From the NCBI GenBank assembly GCA_024196135.1, contig JAMQCK010000038.1, positions 82,188 to 146,187 on the forward strand: a stretch of 64,000 bases of DNA, written 5' to 3'. Positions 47,301 to 58,950 of the stretch are shown piece by piece (positions within the stretch are counted from its first letter, which is position 1; every line of letters begins with the position of its first letter). A program made the translations under genes and the position numbers. The DNA is from Pleurotus ostreatus/Saccharomyces cerevisiae fusant. Taxonomy: Eukaryota > Opisthokonta. The notes below the pieces were generated by a model. The model worked only from the letters and a program-made list of their open reading frames with translations, was not told the origin of the DNA and did no database searches.

Positions 47301-49666
47301 ATGAGCGACTGCAAGGCCCCCGATTTTGAGGACAAGAGCGTCGCCGTGAACGAGAAGAAATGCATGTCGGACTCAGTGGACGACTGGGAGTACAGCGAGG
47401 AGAATCCTCGCAACTGGTCCACTGCGAAGAAGTGGACAACCATGTCCGTGGTAAGTCATTTGTGCTCGCGGGCCCCGTCTCTGTTCCTCACTGAGGTGGT
47501 TCTTAAGGTCTCCCTCTACGCTTTGCTTGCGCCACTGGGCAGCAGCATGATGGCCCCAGCCTTGGTCCAGGTTGGGACTCGCTACGATATCACGAACGAC
47601 ACAATCCTGGCGATGACCCTCAGTATCTTCCTTCTGTCCTTTGCTCTCGGGTCTTTGACGCTGCCTCCGCTCTCGGTAACTTCTTCTTTGCCTTCTCGCA
47701 CGCATGCTCACGTACGTTATATCCGCAGGAAATGTACGGTCGAAAATGGGTCCGTAACGCCACAATCGTCGCCTTCTCATCTGACCCATCTCTGCCTGAC
47801 CATCAGGTCCTGCACCTGTCGAATATCTTCTTCGCAGTCTTCAACCTTGTCTGCGCATTCGTACCCAATGCGGGCGCCTTGATCGCCTTCCGATTCTTGT
47901 GTATGTCTATTCAATCTTTCCGCGGACGTCCGTGGGTCCTGACGATATTGTTAGCGGGTTACCCGGGCGCAGGTCCGGTGTCAATTGGTGGCGGCTGCGT
48001 AGCAGACCTCTTTCGGGAAGAGGAACGCGCGAGTGCCATGGCGCTCTACACTTTGGTGAGAAGCCCGCTCTTCGCAAATTCCGTAACTCACACCCCGGTC
48101 ATCAGGGACCTCTCGTGGTGCGTACGTTCCCAACGCCGCTCTTTGACCTTGCTCAGGCTCCGCTCCTCCATAGGGGCCCGTCATCGGTACGCCTTCGATG
48201 AGGGACTTCTTTGACTGCGTTGCAATCGCTGACAACCGGGCAGGTCCAATCATAGGCGGTTATGTGGCTCAAGAACTCAGTGTCAAGTATGTATTCATTA
48301 TTATCTCGGCGGCGTGTGGCGTAGCCGCGCTAGTTGGGCTACCTTTCCTCCGCGAAACGTACGCTCCGGTGCTTCGTGCCCGCCTAGTGAAGAAGGCCGA
48401 CAAGGAGAACGGCCTCGCGCTGCCAGCGTCCACACGCCCGGTAACCGAGAACAAGCTGGACTACATGTGGACGAACATGACAAGACCGGTCGTGCTCCTG
48501 ACCCGGAGCGCGATCTGCTTCTTGCTTTCTCTATACATGGCATTGTGAGTTGTGGCGTTCCTTCTGACCGAACCTGGGCTGACACATGCCAGCCTCTATG
48601 GTCCGTATGCATCGCTCTCGGCCTTCGTTCCGTCGCCAACGCCTCTTCCAATATGCAGGGATTTACTATCTCATGTTTGCTGTCTTCGCATCGTTCTTCC
48701 AAGAGACATACGGTGAGTGCCACAAATTCGGAGAAACACTCAACAAGTGTTTTCTGATATCATTGTGCAGGTTTCTCTACCGGTGCAGGCGGACTTTGCT
48801 ATCTTGGCTTGGTAAGTCAGGCGCTTACAGAGCAACTCAAATGAGCTTATACGTTTGTCAGGGCGTTGGTTTCTTCGTCTCGACTGCTGTGTCCTCGCGC
48901 TTCGGAGACCAAATTTACAACACGGTACGCAATCCAGAACGGCCTTACCCTTGTATATGCTTACGCCAGCTCTCATATAGCTCTGTCAGCGTAACGGAGG
49001 CGTGGGCAAGCCGGAGTTCAGAATACCTGTTGAGTCTCCGTTGTTGTCATCCTGATGTTTGGACTCAAGCGACGTTGCAGAGCCTCATATTTGGCTCGTT
49101 CTTTATCCCTGTTTCCTTATTGTGAGTACACTGATCACCCGTAGTCCCCCGTCTAACCCGTTTTGCAGTTGGTACGGCTGGTCCGCCCAAGCACAGATGC
49201 ATTGGATAATGCCAATAATTGGCACTGGTATCTTCGGCTTCGGTAAGTCCTTCGAAAGGTCGTCCGTGGACGCGCAGCTGCTGACTACAATCTTAGGTCT
49301 TATGCTGACCTTGTAAGCCCATTCACCGTTGTCCTCCCTACGTTCGTCAAACTGACGAATGTCCCAGCTTGCCCATCCAACTCTACCTAGTAGACGCATT
49401 CCACTATGCCGCCAGCGCTTTTGGTGCTGCCACTGTTCTCCGATGTCTGTGCGGCTTCGCCTTCCCTCTCTTCGGGAAGCAGATGTACGCCGCGATGGGA
49501 ATGGGTCCAGGGAACTCCCTCTTGGGTGGTACGTCTCTTTAACCTCTCCGCTGGCGCAACAGCTCATGTTGCTGTAGCCCTGGCCATCGTCCTCGGCATC
49601 CCATTCCCCGTCTACCTATATTTCCGTGGAGAGCAAATTCGCAAACGGTCAAATCTCAATCGGTAA
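47301..49666 (+). CDS. MFS multidrug/polyamine-type transporter (DHA1 family)
   Basis: Proton-coupled efflux carrier with about 12 TM helices. An acidic cytosolic N-terminus (DWEYSEENPRNWSTAKKW) is the hallmark start of fungal DHA1 pumps. Downstream segments: SSMMAPALVQVGTRYDI, LTLPPLSEMYGRKWVLHL (motif A across an intron), FRFLSGYPGAGPVSIGGGCVAD with motif C-like Gly/Pro pattern, and PIIGGYVAQ. Later segments: LPFLRETYAPVLRARL, YGIYYLMFAVFASFFQETYG, FWYGWSAQAQMHWIMPIIG and LYLVDAFHYAASAFGAATVLR. It ends EQIRKRSNLNR. First exon 47301-47450, second from 47508; roughly eleven more introns, not all fixed here. The start could be 47268. Substrate unknown. Confidence 0.9.
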
Positions 49667-49908
49667 GACGCAAAAAGACTGCCTCGTAGTCATCCAGGGC
49701 CCACGCGCTATGTACGCCGCTGTTACTAGTTCGTGTACGATACTTATTTCACCCGACGGGTCCTCAGCATATAGACTAGACATAGGTTGACTACCTACCA
49801 TCATAAGTAGATTACTGCATCTTATTTAAAAGAGCACGAAGAGCAATAGTACTTCTTCCGGTCGCTTGGTCCACAATTAAGAAGCCGATGTAGCGTGCCG
49901 ATACAGTC

Positions 49909-52900
49909 TCAACGAGCATGCACGGGGCAGCTCTTACCGCGCTGCAACCAGGAAGACAAACAATCTGCGCGAAAGTCAGCCAAAACAATGGTGTCATCGT
50001 AACGGTGAGACGTACTGCTATGGAAGCTGCACAGGCAGCTCAAGCGCGCGATCATCGAGCCCTCGACGAACTCCTCCAAACATATCACACCTAGAGATCG
50101 TCAGAAAGGCCCGACAGAGCGGCGGGCCTCGACTTACATTCAGTACCGACGAGGACGCTGCCAGCGGGCAGAGGGTACACGAGATACCGCCCAGTGCGTG
50201 GCGGAGCACCCGTGCCACCTTCGAGGCAAGCCTTCACATGAGCCTCCTGCTCTGCAGCGGTGCCTAGGTCGTCCAGATTGCTACCGCAAACCGGGCACCT
50301 GCGAAGGCTGGTCAGCGATGAGTCAAGGACGATTGAGAACCAAGAACTTACTCCGCCAAATCGCTCAACTGCGACGTCGATTGCCGTCGCGAGGGCACCA
50401 CAAGGTGCTGCGAGTCGACCACGATACGCTCCAGCGAGTTCGCGCCATTACCCAGTAACATTGGCGGCACCAGCGCGTTCACCTCCTGATGACATGACTC
50501 GCAGACACGCTGCATGCCCGAAGTGAAAGCCGACTCCGGGAAGACGGGGTCCTGCACGATCTCCGAGGGGTCGAGCATGGCGCGGTAGGATGAGCATCGG
50601 TCGCAGAATATGCGTCCGCAGCGACGGCAGTGATGCTATATCAGAGTGTAAGACGATGGACGACGATAGAGAAGATGTGACGCTCACCCTACGAAGCAAG
50701 AACGTGAACCGCCTGCCGCAATCCCGGCAGTTCGAGACGGAGTCGTCGCGCTCCCACTGAGCATGCACGGCGTGGGCCATCGGTGGGCTGAGAGTGGGGA
50801 CCTTCTGCGGCGCCTCGTGCGTCGGCACACGGAAGTCGGGCGCCTGCGAGAGGTGGGGCGTAAGGTCGGTGGGCCCAGCGCGAGAGCCCGACGCTCGTGG
50901 TCGCCCGAAGTAATCCGTCGATCCTGAGCGCACAGACGCTGGGCGAGGCGAACCGATGCCATCCTCATCGTCAGAGCTCTCGAGGTCAATGTCATCGTCT
51001 ACAAAGATATGTCAGAGTGGATTGAGATCCGCGTACACAACCACTCACCGTAGCCCGACAACACAAGCCCCTGCTCCCCCGCCGTAAGCCTCCTCCGCTC
51101 CAAGTCCCTCGAAAACGCATGCAGCAGCACCTCCGCCTGCGTGCGCCGATCCGGATCGTCATCCGCCAGAATCCCCTGCCTCAGCTCCGCCGTCGCACGC
51201 TCCAGCTTGGCAATCGCCCGCCTAGCGTCCACCGCGCTCATCCGCGACGGGTCCTGGTCCCGCGGCTGCTTGCCCATGAGGAAGCGAGCGCGCGCGACGT
51301 AATCGCGCACGCCGGCGAGGCCAGATGAGGTGACGGCCCCCAGCTCTTGTACGTCGCCGTCCGCGTCGCCGTTGGTGCTGCCGCTCGCGGGGATGAGCAC
51401 GCCGTCCGCGCCGAGCTGGTACATCCGCCCGTCGGGCTGCAGGTATGGCAAAGGCGGGATGTCGAGGCGCCTACGCATGACGCGCACCCAGCGACGACGG
51501 CGGACCCAGCTTTGGGGCGATGGGTTGCTAGATGAGGAGCTGGAGCGCGAGCGCTGGGGGCTTGCAAGCCCTGCTGCGATACCAGACATCACACGCTCCA
51601 GCTGGGGCGGCACCTCGGCGGTCCACTGGTCGTCCGGGTCGCTCAGACGGCGCGCGTACTGCCAACCCTCGACCGCATCGACACGCGGGTGCGTCACGTC
51701 GAGCGTCCAGTCTGAGAGCCAGAAGTGGCTCCGCTCCGCGCCTTCCAAAGCAGGACGCTCTGCTTGGCCCGGTCGCGGCAGCTTGAACGGCTCGTCGCGT
51801 AGCGGGAGCTGCACGTCGCTCCGCCAAGCAGGAACGGTGCGCGTGCCCTGCGTATCGGGCTTGGGAAGGCGCAGCACGAATGGTGCCGGCCTGCCGTTGC
51901 GCCCGAGACCAGAGGCTGTGAACTTGGGACGCCCGTTTGTCGCCAGGGTCTTAAGGCGCGTATCGAGCCGCTGGTGTTCGTACAGAAGCACTGGCACGGT
52001 CGTATGCACGGCAAGCGGGTCATACGGAGTCGATGTGCTTTGCCAACGTTCGGCCTCGGCTTCCTCCAGCACCTGCTCTAATCTGAGCACGAGACATAGC
52101 TAGTGACACTTCTCCACTGACCTCGCAGATCCATACTTCGAAGACAGCGGCCGCGACATCGTACGCTGTCTCTCCCCAATTGTTTCGCACCATGGGATCA
52201 GCCTTCTGCTTCCTGAGAAGATACTGTACGACAGGCAGATGCCCCTTCGACGCCGCGTTCACTACAGTGACTGCTTAGTTCTATTACGCACGCACAATGA
52301 AGGAGAGACGTACTCAAAGGGGTCCATCCGCCCTTGCTTTTGATGTCAATACCAGGCTTGCCCTCGACAGGTGCGGTGGCGCCCGCAGATTCGCAAAGCC
52401 AGCGAACAATATCCAGATAGCCCTGTAAATAGCGTGAGTGGCTGAATCATGGGGAGGAGGAGGGAGTACAAACCTTCGAGCATGCATTGTGCAAGGCGGT
52501 CCACCCATCTGCATCTTGGGCCTGTACGTCTGCCTTGTCTGGCACAAGATACTGAATGACGGACATGTGGCCGTTCAGCGCTGCTTTGTGAAGCGCGGTC
52601 TGGGTGAAAGGGATCGTATAAGCATGACCAAGTGTGCTGTGATGAGATAGCACGCACCTCGCCCTCCTTATCCTCCATGTCCGGTATAGCACCGCAGTCG
52701 TCTATCACTGCAGAAGGACGGTCAGTAGACGCGTAGAAAAAGATGGAGGACACGCACGCCACTGCACAATGTCCTTGAAGCCTCTACTCGCAGCCGCATG
52801 AAGCGCTGTAAGCCCCGTACGCGTACTGGCACAATTGGCAAGCTGGAAGCTATCCACATGCGAGTTCTCCTGCGCTGTGGCGAAGAGCTTCTTCAACAGA

Positions 52901-53241
52901 GCGAGGTCGCCAGAGGAGGCAGCAGCAAAAAGGGATTCCAGTTGAGCGGGCGAGGGCTTGCTTGCAATGGCCTCAGGTTCTTGGGAGGCGCCCGGGTATA
53001 TGAATTCCTCCTCTTCAGAGTCCTCGTCGTCCTGCACCGAGATGACGCCTGGCGCGTTCACTGTCGGCGACTCTGGCTCAGCGCCAGGGTATACAAATTC
53101 TTCGTCATCCTCTGAGTCTTCGTCTGCGACGCCGTTAATGGCCGGAGGGGCTGGCGGCTCTGGCTCCGCGCCGGGGTAGACAAACTCCTCATCGTCTTCG
53201 TCGCTGCTTTCGTGCTGGTCATGAGCGGGCTCGGGGGCCAT
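49909..53241 (-). CDS. Ankyrin-FYVE-C2HC-RING protein, probable endosomal E3 ligase
   Basis: Eleven exons (52758-53241, 52658-52707, 52474-52599, 52314-52422, 52122-52261, 51049-52072, 50688-50998, 50352-50635, 50138-50298, 50016-50090, 49909-49964) sum to 2820 nt, 939 aa. Residues 10-95 hold three copies of an acidic repeat, (E)DDEEFVYPGAEPE. Residues about 100-300 are ankyrin repeats (TGLTALHAAASRGFKDIV, TALHKAALNGHMSVIQYL, WTALHNACSKGYLDIVRWL, WTPLMNAASKGHLPVVQYL). FYVE finger from about 724: WERDD, CRDCGRRF, RRHHCRRCGRIFC, RVCESC, which binds PI3P. Then CPVCG...HVKAC, a C2HC finger, and a C-terminal RING: CVICLEEFVEG, LSCLCSFHSNCLSSWL, KSCPVH. FYVE plus RING recalls yeast Pib1; the ankyrin part is additional. 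Confidence 0.88.
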
Positions 53242-53533
53242 CGTGGTCGTGGTTCAGGTCAAGAAAGGAAGCAGGGGAAGCGTCAAGACAAAGAAGAAAC
53301 AAAGCACGCGCGCCCGACACTCTCGACGATGATCGTCCCGGCGTCAACAGGCGCGCGGCGAGCTCCGACAAGAAATCTGTCCACGTGTTATCAGCCGCGT
53401 GGCTTTCATGTTGAACTTCTCGAGGCATGCTCTCACTTGACACGACAACGTGCTGAAGGATGTGTTTGCCCTCAGCGTCTAATTCTACAACGATACAGAA
53501 CCATAACTGAAGATAAACATAGGGTGCGATACA

Positions 53534-54646
53534 TCAATGCGCTTTCTCCACATACGACACAAGGTCCTGGCTGCATCTTTCGACGATGCCACCCATGCTC
53601 TCTTCCAAGGCATTGATGATGACGATGTCGTCTCGCGAGACGCGCCCATGCTCAACGTCTCCACCCTCGAAGATGTGCTTGTGCGCCTCGACGTAGGCCG
53701 GGTAGACGATCTGTTGCCAGTAATGCGGTGGGTCTCGCCATAGCGCTCCCTCTGGATCAGATTGCACTACGGAAGGAAGAGTGTAAAGCGCAAGGGTAGA
53801 ATTTCGGACAAAGGGGAACGTACATGGGAATTCAAGGATTGGTTGAAGAGGGGAGGAGATGTTGTCAGCTAGCTATGCATGTTGAGGGGAAGACATCTTA
53901 CCAGCAGTATGGTAGCCGTGTCTTTCATGTCGGCGCTTCTTAAGGGTTTCCTCCGGCACGCGAAGGAAGAACCGAATGTCAAGCTGCTCAAACACCTCCT
54001 AGCCCGACTGTCAGCGCATGAATCCTCTCAACAACTGAACAGAACGCACCGGATGCCAGTAAAGCAGGAAACCATCCACCAGTCCCCAGACGAGTTGTTC
54101 CCCTTGCCTGCTCTCCCGCTCGGCGAGCTCCTGGAACTTCTGCGTCCATCGCGCACGCACCTCCTCAGGGATCGGCACGTCCTTCTGCTCGTTCAAGTGA
54201 TCGTGACTGTAGTGGTCGTCCGGTATACGCCCCGTCTGCTTCACCTCCTTCAAAAACCTGATCATCCGCGCCCAATCTATCGCTCCATCCGGCCAGTCCC
54301 AGTCCTGAACACCATACTTGGGATGGATCGGGATGAGTTCTTGGGGCTGGAGGCGAGGAGGGGGATAAGGTGAAGGACGCGCTGAGCTCGCGATCACGAA
54401 GCGGGCACACGCGCGGTGCTCACCGGCGCAAAGTCCTGCGGGCGGGCGTCTCGGTGAGGGGACGCGCGGGAGGGGAGATGCGCACGTCTTGGTGTATGAT
54501 CACGCTGTTCGGGATGATGCGCTTCAGGTGCTTAGCGAGCGTCGTCTTGCCCGAGCACGTCGCGCCGCTGCGTTGCGCTTAGCATGGGGCGCTCAAGGGG
54601 CGCAGATTGCGTACCCGACGCCGACGAGGATTACGCGCGTCTTCAT
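53534..54646 (-). CDS. NRK1: Nicotinamide riboside kinase-like (uridine kinase superfamily)
   Basis: Phosphorylates nicotinamide riboside to NMN in NAD+ salvage. Six exons (54615-54646, 54486-54567, 54424-54435, 54050-54346, 53902-53998, 53534-53766) sum to 753 nt, 250 aa. P-loop GGATCSGKTTLAKHL is split by the first intron; HQDDFAPP gives the catalytic Asp; QDWDWPDGAIDW and VDGFLLYWHPEV follow, then the lid RVPEETLKKRRHERHGYHT and LWRDPPHYW. The 12-nt exon 54424-54435 encodes DFAP. The intron 53767-53901 is long (135 nt) for this genome and may hide a further small exon. Confidence 0.9.
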
Positions 54647-55009
54647 CGCGGGAGAGGACAAGGGGGTGAGTTATCGCATCGCGTGGACGCCGATCAGCAT
54701 GGCGTTAGCCTCAGTCAGCGCGAGGAGTCAGCGCTAATCGATCCTTCGAGTCCTTGCAGGGGTAGCCGACTGCTGGAAGCGCGCAGATGAAGTCTAGTCA
54801 AAACAGTCATGCAGGTCACATAGATAGAGCCGTACGTATCCACGCATCTACATCAAGGCCGCTATGAACTCTGTCCGTATCGCGGAGATCCTCGCTACAT
54901 CTACACGGCCAAATGGCAGTCATCAGTCCAATCCAGAGTCCAATAAAGTAAGTCCGTTCAGAGTCCAGGATCGTTACGAGTCTCTATAAGTCCTTCAGCC
55001 CTCGGTCGT
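54647..55009. other. Intergenic region
   Basis: 363 bp between the riboside kinase start and the 3' end of the DPBB gene. Nothing recognisable apart from short tracts of repeated GTCC/AGTCC around 54925-55000. Confidence 0.4.
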
Positions 55010-55515
55010 TCACCAGGTCTTGTAGGCCCAGACGACGCTGATCCAGTCCTGGCCAGCAAGGTGGCTGGTCGCTTCCTTGTACGCGCGAGGGGTGACCTGG
55101 ATGTCGTCGTCGCCACAGCCGTTGCAGTTCTTGTAGATACCGGCCAGTTTCGGGTAGATGGTCTCGCCGACGCCATACGGGCCTGGACACAGCATATTAG
55201 CTGAGGTTGACGACGCGGAACACGACGGCCAGCGCATGAAACGGGAGGCGAAACTCACTGCTGGCCTGCACCTCTTTGCCGCAGTGGGTGGCATTGAAAC
55301 GAGCGGGAGAGACGAAGGCAGCGAAGTCATTGTTGTGCACGGCGAAGCCACACTCGTAGACTGTGCCGTTCGTCTTCTCGGGGAAGGCTAGAGGTTGAGA
55401 GTGAGTCTTCGCCCCGCGTCGTACATGTCAAAACAGAGCACATACCACGACCGTTGAAGGCGGCGACGCTGCCGACGAGGACCGCGGATGTGAAGATGGC
55501 GACCTTGGCGAACAT
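55010..55515 (-). CDS. Secreted double-psi beta-barrel (expansin/barwin-like) protein
   Basis: Small secreted protein of 123 aa from three exons (55446-55515, 55259-55387, 55010-55182; 372 nt). The signal peptide is MFAKVAIFTSAVLVGSVAA, probably cleaved before FNGR. The mature part has THCGKEVQASS, YKNCNGCGDDDIQVTPRAYKEAT and ISVVWAYKTW, the spacing of DPBB folds such as barwin, loosenins and cerato-platanin-like RlpA domains, where the Asp after GCG is the conserved acidic residue. Such basidiomycete proteins are linked to wall loosening or effector roles. Four Cys could form two disulfides. A minus-strand TATATA at 55625-55630 lies 110 bp upstream. Confidence 0.82.
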
Positions 55516-56613
55516 GTTGATGAAAATGTGGATGAAGGAACGAGGAAGAAAGGTGAAGTTGAAGGTGAGGCAGAAGGGTGGAAGTGGGTTGAGAGCCTGA
55601 AGGTGGCCATGCACCGCGCCGGTCTATATAGCGCTCGGCGTTCCATTGAGTGTCACAATAGCCGGTCATGAGGCTGTACGTGATGCAGCCAGGCCTCGCT
55701 ATCCCGGTCGGAAGCATCGGAAGACTGCCAGGCTGGGCGAGGGCAAACAGCGGTGGAAAGGTGGGCGTCTGAGATGGGTGTCGGACGCATTCATCAGTGG
55801 ACGGCTAAAACGCGCGAGGACATCGCCCGCGTACTCTGGATTCGCCCGCACAGCGCGTGCACAGCGTCGGCCGGCCTGGCATCATGAACAATCAATCGCG
55901 GGTGTTGGTCAGTGCGAAAGAGACGCTGAATGGTAAGCTCCCAGCCTACGAAGGCAGCGGCAGATGATGCGGCCTAGTCGGCTGCCAGCGGGCCAAGGGA
56001 CGTGGGGTGGATATGGAGGTTTACACTCACGACCATGCTCTAGGTCCTCTTTAGAGCGGCCTGCTCAGCTTAGTCTTGATCGTAGAGCAGCGTTCTCGTC
56101 TCTTCTAGGACGGGGGTTAAGGATACCACCTAATCCACGTCGACATGCCAGGGGCCTGACGGCGGATAGGACGAAGCGTTCCGTCGTCCGATGCTAGCGT
56201 TAGCAGTGCTCTTCGGGATTCTTGAGTAGAAATCTACTCGTCGGCTAAAGGGAGCAAAGAGGTCAGAAGCGGCACCCGGTGTTGTCACCCAAAGCAAGTC
56301 AGGTAGAGGTGATGCCCTGCAAGAAGGCACATAGCGATTCAAATTGGACAGTCGAAACCCCGTAAGATAGATCCTCGTTGATACATGAATGGCGAGCTTC
56401 GAGGGACCGTGAGCTGATACGAACAAAGACATGCAAAGTGGTCAGGACCAAGCCGGATTTCCAAACAAAGTCCAACAATCATACAGACCACGTGGATAGT
56501 TCAACTGTGACGAGCTTCGTGTGATAAGGCCGCTATCTGTGACCTACTAACCTCGACGAGCATACCAATTCGAGGGTCGACTCTACCTTTCAACGTCCGG
56601 CTTCCTTCACACC
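55516..56613. other. Intergenic region, DPBB promoter side and nucleoside hydrolase promoter
   Basis: 1.1 kb between divergent genes. TATATA for the DPBB gene at 55625-55630. Short ORFs on both strands have no domain support. No inverted terminal repeats or coding remnants recognised. Confidence 0.45.
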
Positions 56614-57944
56614 ATGAGTACCGATTCACGATATATTTGGCTTGACTGCGATCCAGTGCGCTCTTTGACAGCAATTCCTTCATCTGGCTCAAATCACCTC
56701 AGGGCCACGATGATGCGACTGCGATAATGCTTGCCTTGCACCTTTCGAACGTTCATCTCCTCGGGATATCGACGGTATGGTCATCAAAATCAATCTACTG
56801 TATCTAGTCTCATCGAAATATACAACAGACGCACGGAAATACGAGTCACCGCTTCGCCACGTCTAACGCAGCTCGATGCTTGCAGGCATTCGCGCCACCA
56901 GATTCCCCTGTGCGCGTATATCCAGGGGCAGAAAGACCACTCGTACGTGTGCCTAAGGCAGATCCTGAGATACACGGCGAGGACGGGCTCGGCGGAGTTG
57001 AGGGATTGCCCGCCCACGGAGCTCCGGAAGTCGATGCCTGGTTCGCTCGCGACGCCGAGGGAGAGAAGATACGTGCGCTCGAGGGCATCTCCCGGGCAGT
57101 AAAGGAGACATGGAAGAGAGGAAAAGGCTCAAAGGTGACGATCTGCTCCACTGGGCCAATGACCAACATCGCGATCTTCGTGAGCGCGTATCCGGATTTG
57201 CTGGAAGGAGTAGAAGAGTTCGTCTTCATGGGAGGCGGAGTCGGCCTAGGCAATCGCTCCTCCTCGGCCGGTGAGCTTCTTCGTTTCCGTACATGGGCGA
57301 TCTATCGCTGACGTGTCCCAGAATATAACATCATCTGTGATCGTAGGTGTCCCTCTGTCTGCTAAAGACGGTGGCTTATCTCCCCGGCTAGCCCATGCCG
57401 CGCAGATCGTCCTCGACTCCCCGGTCAAGACCGTCATGGTCCCTATCAACGTTACGCATACCGCACTAATGACGCCGGAGCAGCACGCGCGCCTGCTCGA
57501 CCCCAAGAGCAGTGACCTCGTACCAAAGGCGGCAACGCCCCTGCGCCACACGCTATCGACAGCCATGGTCTTCTTCGCTGCTACTTACAAGGCTGTGTTC
57601 GACTTCAATAGCCCGCCCATACACGATGCGCTGACAATAGCATACGTTTCAAACCCCAACCTCTTCCACGGCCAGCGATATCGAGTCGACGTCGAGCTCA
57701 CGGGCACCCACACTACCGGGGAGACCGTCGTCGACATGTACAATTACCGGCAATGCGATGAGACGTGGGGTGCATATGGGAAGAACTGCTTTGTCACGCA
57801 AGGCTTGGAGGTTAGTGTGAGCCTTTGATATTCTCCATACCCGTCTCATTACTGGTACAGGTCGACGCCTTCTGGGATCTCTTCATGGGCTGCGTTGACA
57901 GATGTGACTCAGTCTCCTCTTTGAACACGACCAGAACCAACTAG
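56614..57944 (+). CDS. Inosine-uridine preferring nucleoside hydrolase
   Basis: Ca2+-dependent N-ribohydrolase releasing base from ribonucleosides for purine, pyrimidine or NAD salvage. Six exons (56614-56655, 56703-56774, 56829-57270, 57322-57342, 57392-57810, 57861-57944) sum to 1080 nt, 359 aa. The calcium and substrate loop WLDCDPGHDDATAIM is split by intron 1; THGNTS follows; the middle has ICSTGPMTNIAIF and EFVFMGGGVGLGN. EYNIICDPHAAQIVL is assembled over a 21-nt exon; PPIHDALTIAYV has the second catalytic His-Asp. The C-terminus carries several Asn-x-Thr/Ser sites but no signal peptide, so it is probably cytosolic. Confidence 0.94.
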
Positions 57945-58359
57945 TCAAGTACACAGTCGCCTGTACATCTTCGTATGCCGTCTCATGTACAAATAGTTTT
58001 GAAAGTGCATTAAATGAGCCCCGCATGGCGCGTGGTGCTCGGAGGGTACTTGGAGAGGGACAAGGCACCCCCATTATGGCCAGCAGCCCGGCAGATGCCG
58101 CACTTCGGTAACTCCCGGATACGGCCTGATCCTTGCCACTGCGATCCAAGTGCGATCGGCGCTTTCCATCTCTTCCCCTCCGCTCAGCTTTGCATATCCC
58201 GCCTTAATTGAGACCTTTTCTCAAAGCGCTCTCGAAGCCCCAACCTCCTTGCATGGGCTACATTCAGGGCAGACTCGCGTCTCTGCGCTGCCTCTCAATC
58301 CCGGAGATTACGCTCCTGCAATCAGGAATATGGACGGCATAAAAAGTCGTCTGAATTGT
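57945..58359. other. Gene-poor stretch, no feature seen
   Basis: 3' flank of the nucleoside hydrolase gene. Nothing coding recognised. Confidence 0.4.
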
Positions 58360-58950
58360 GCCAGACTCTCATATATTCTTCGCTCTATCGTTTAATCCTG
58401 TATTCCCGGCTTCATCGACGGGCTTTGGAAGCACCTATATTTCGACACGGATGAGACCTCTCACTTGCCAGATATCGTGCTCGTATCCGTCCCAGCGCAC
58501 GCCCTTTTACCACTCAGCAGGTTCAGCGACCAAGTGTAACTTGACATCAGCTGTGATGTCCATGCCAAAGACAGCATCTTCGACGCCATATCAAAAAAAG
58601 ACCTTGTCTGTAGGTGTTCTACCTGGCAACCTCATGGCGCCCCACTACCGTCACCTTAGCGTCTCTCGATGGCGCCCGATGCTCAAGCGCTTCGTCCTCT
58701 TACTAGACGCCACAGATATCCCCGCACTGGACTAACTGCTTCCCGCTTTCGCCTCTCGACAAACGCGCATAGTCCTCGATCTCGACCTGTCAATAATCTC
58801 CAATCCGCTCGCTCTGAATGACTTTATACGTGCGCTCTTTAAGGACATATGCGAATCGGGATGCACGACCATCCGCGACCGTGTTGATTATCTACGCGCA
58901 GAGGAGGAGGCAAGACACTTGTCACGCACTAATAGAACTCACACGCTGTA
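58360..58950 (+). pseudogene. Probable relic of an F-box/LRR-like gene
   Basis: One plus-strand frame reads protein-like text interrupted by stops: GNLMAPHYRHLSVSRWRPMLKRFVLLLDATDIPALD, a TAA at 58735, then LLPAFASRQTRIVLDLDLSIISNPLALNDFIRALFKDICESGC in the same frame, before further breaks. A neighbouring frame contains DSIFDAISKKDLV, reminiscent of an F-box helix. The style suits the large agaricomycete F-box-like families, but no start, splice pattern or complete domain can be rebuilt, so this is inference from composition and phase. Confidence 0.3.

Noticed and set aside
51119..52103. Long plus-strand ORFs opposite the ankyrin-FYVE-RING gene
   Set aside because: Shadows of the 1024-nt coding exon on the minus strand; the minus frame has coherent domains and spliced continuation.
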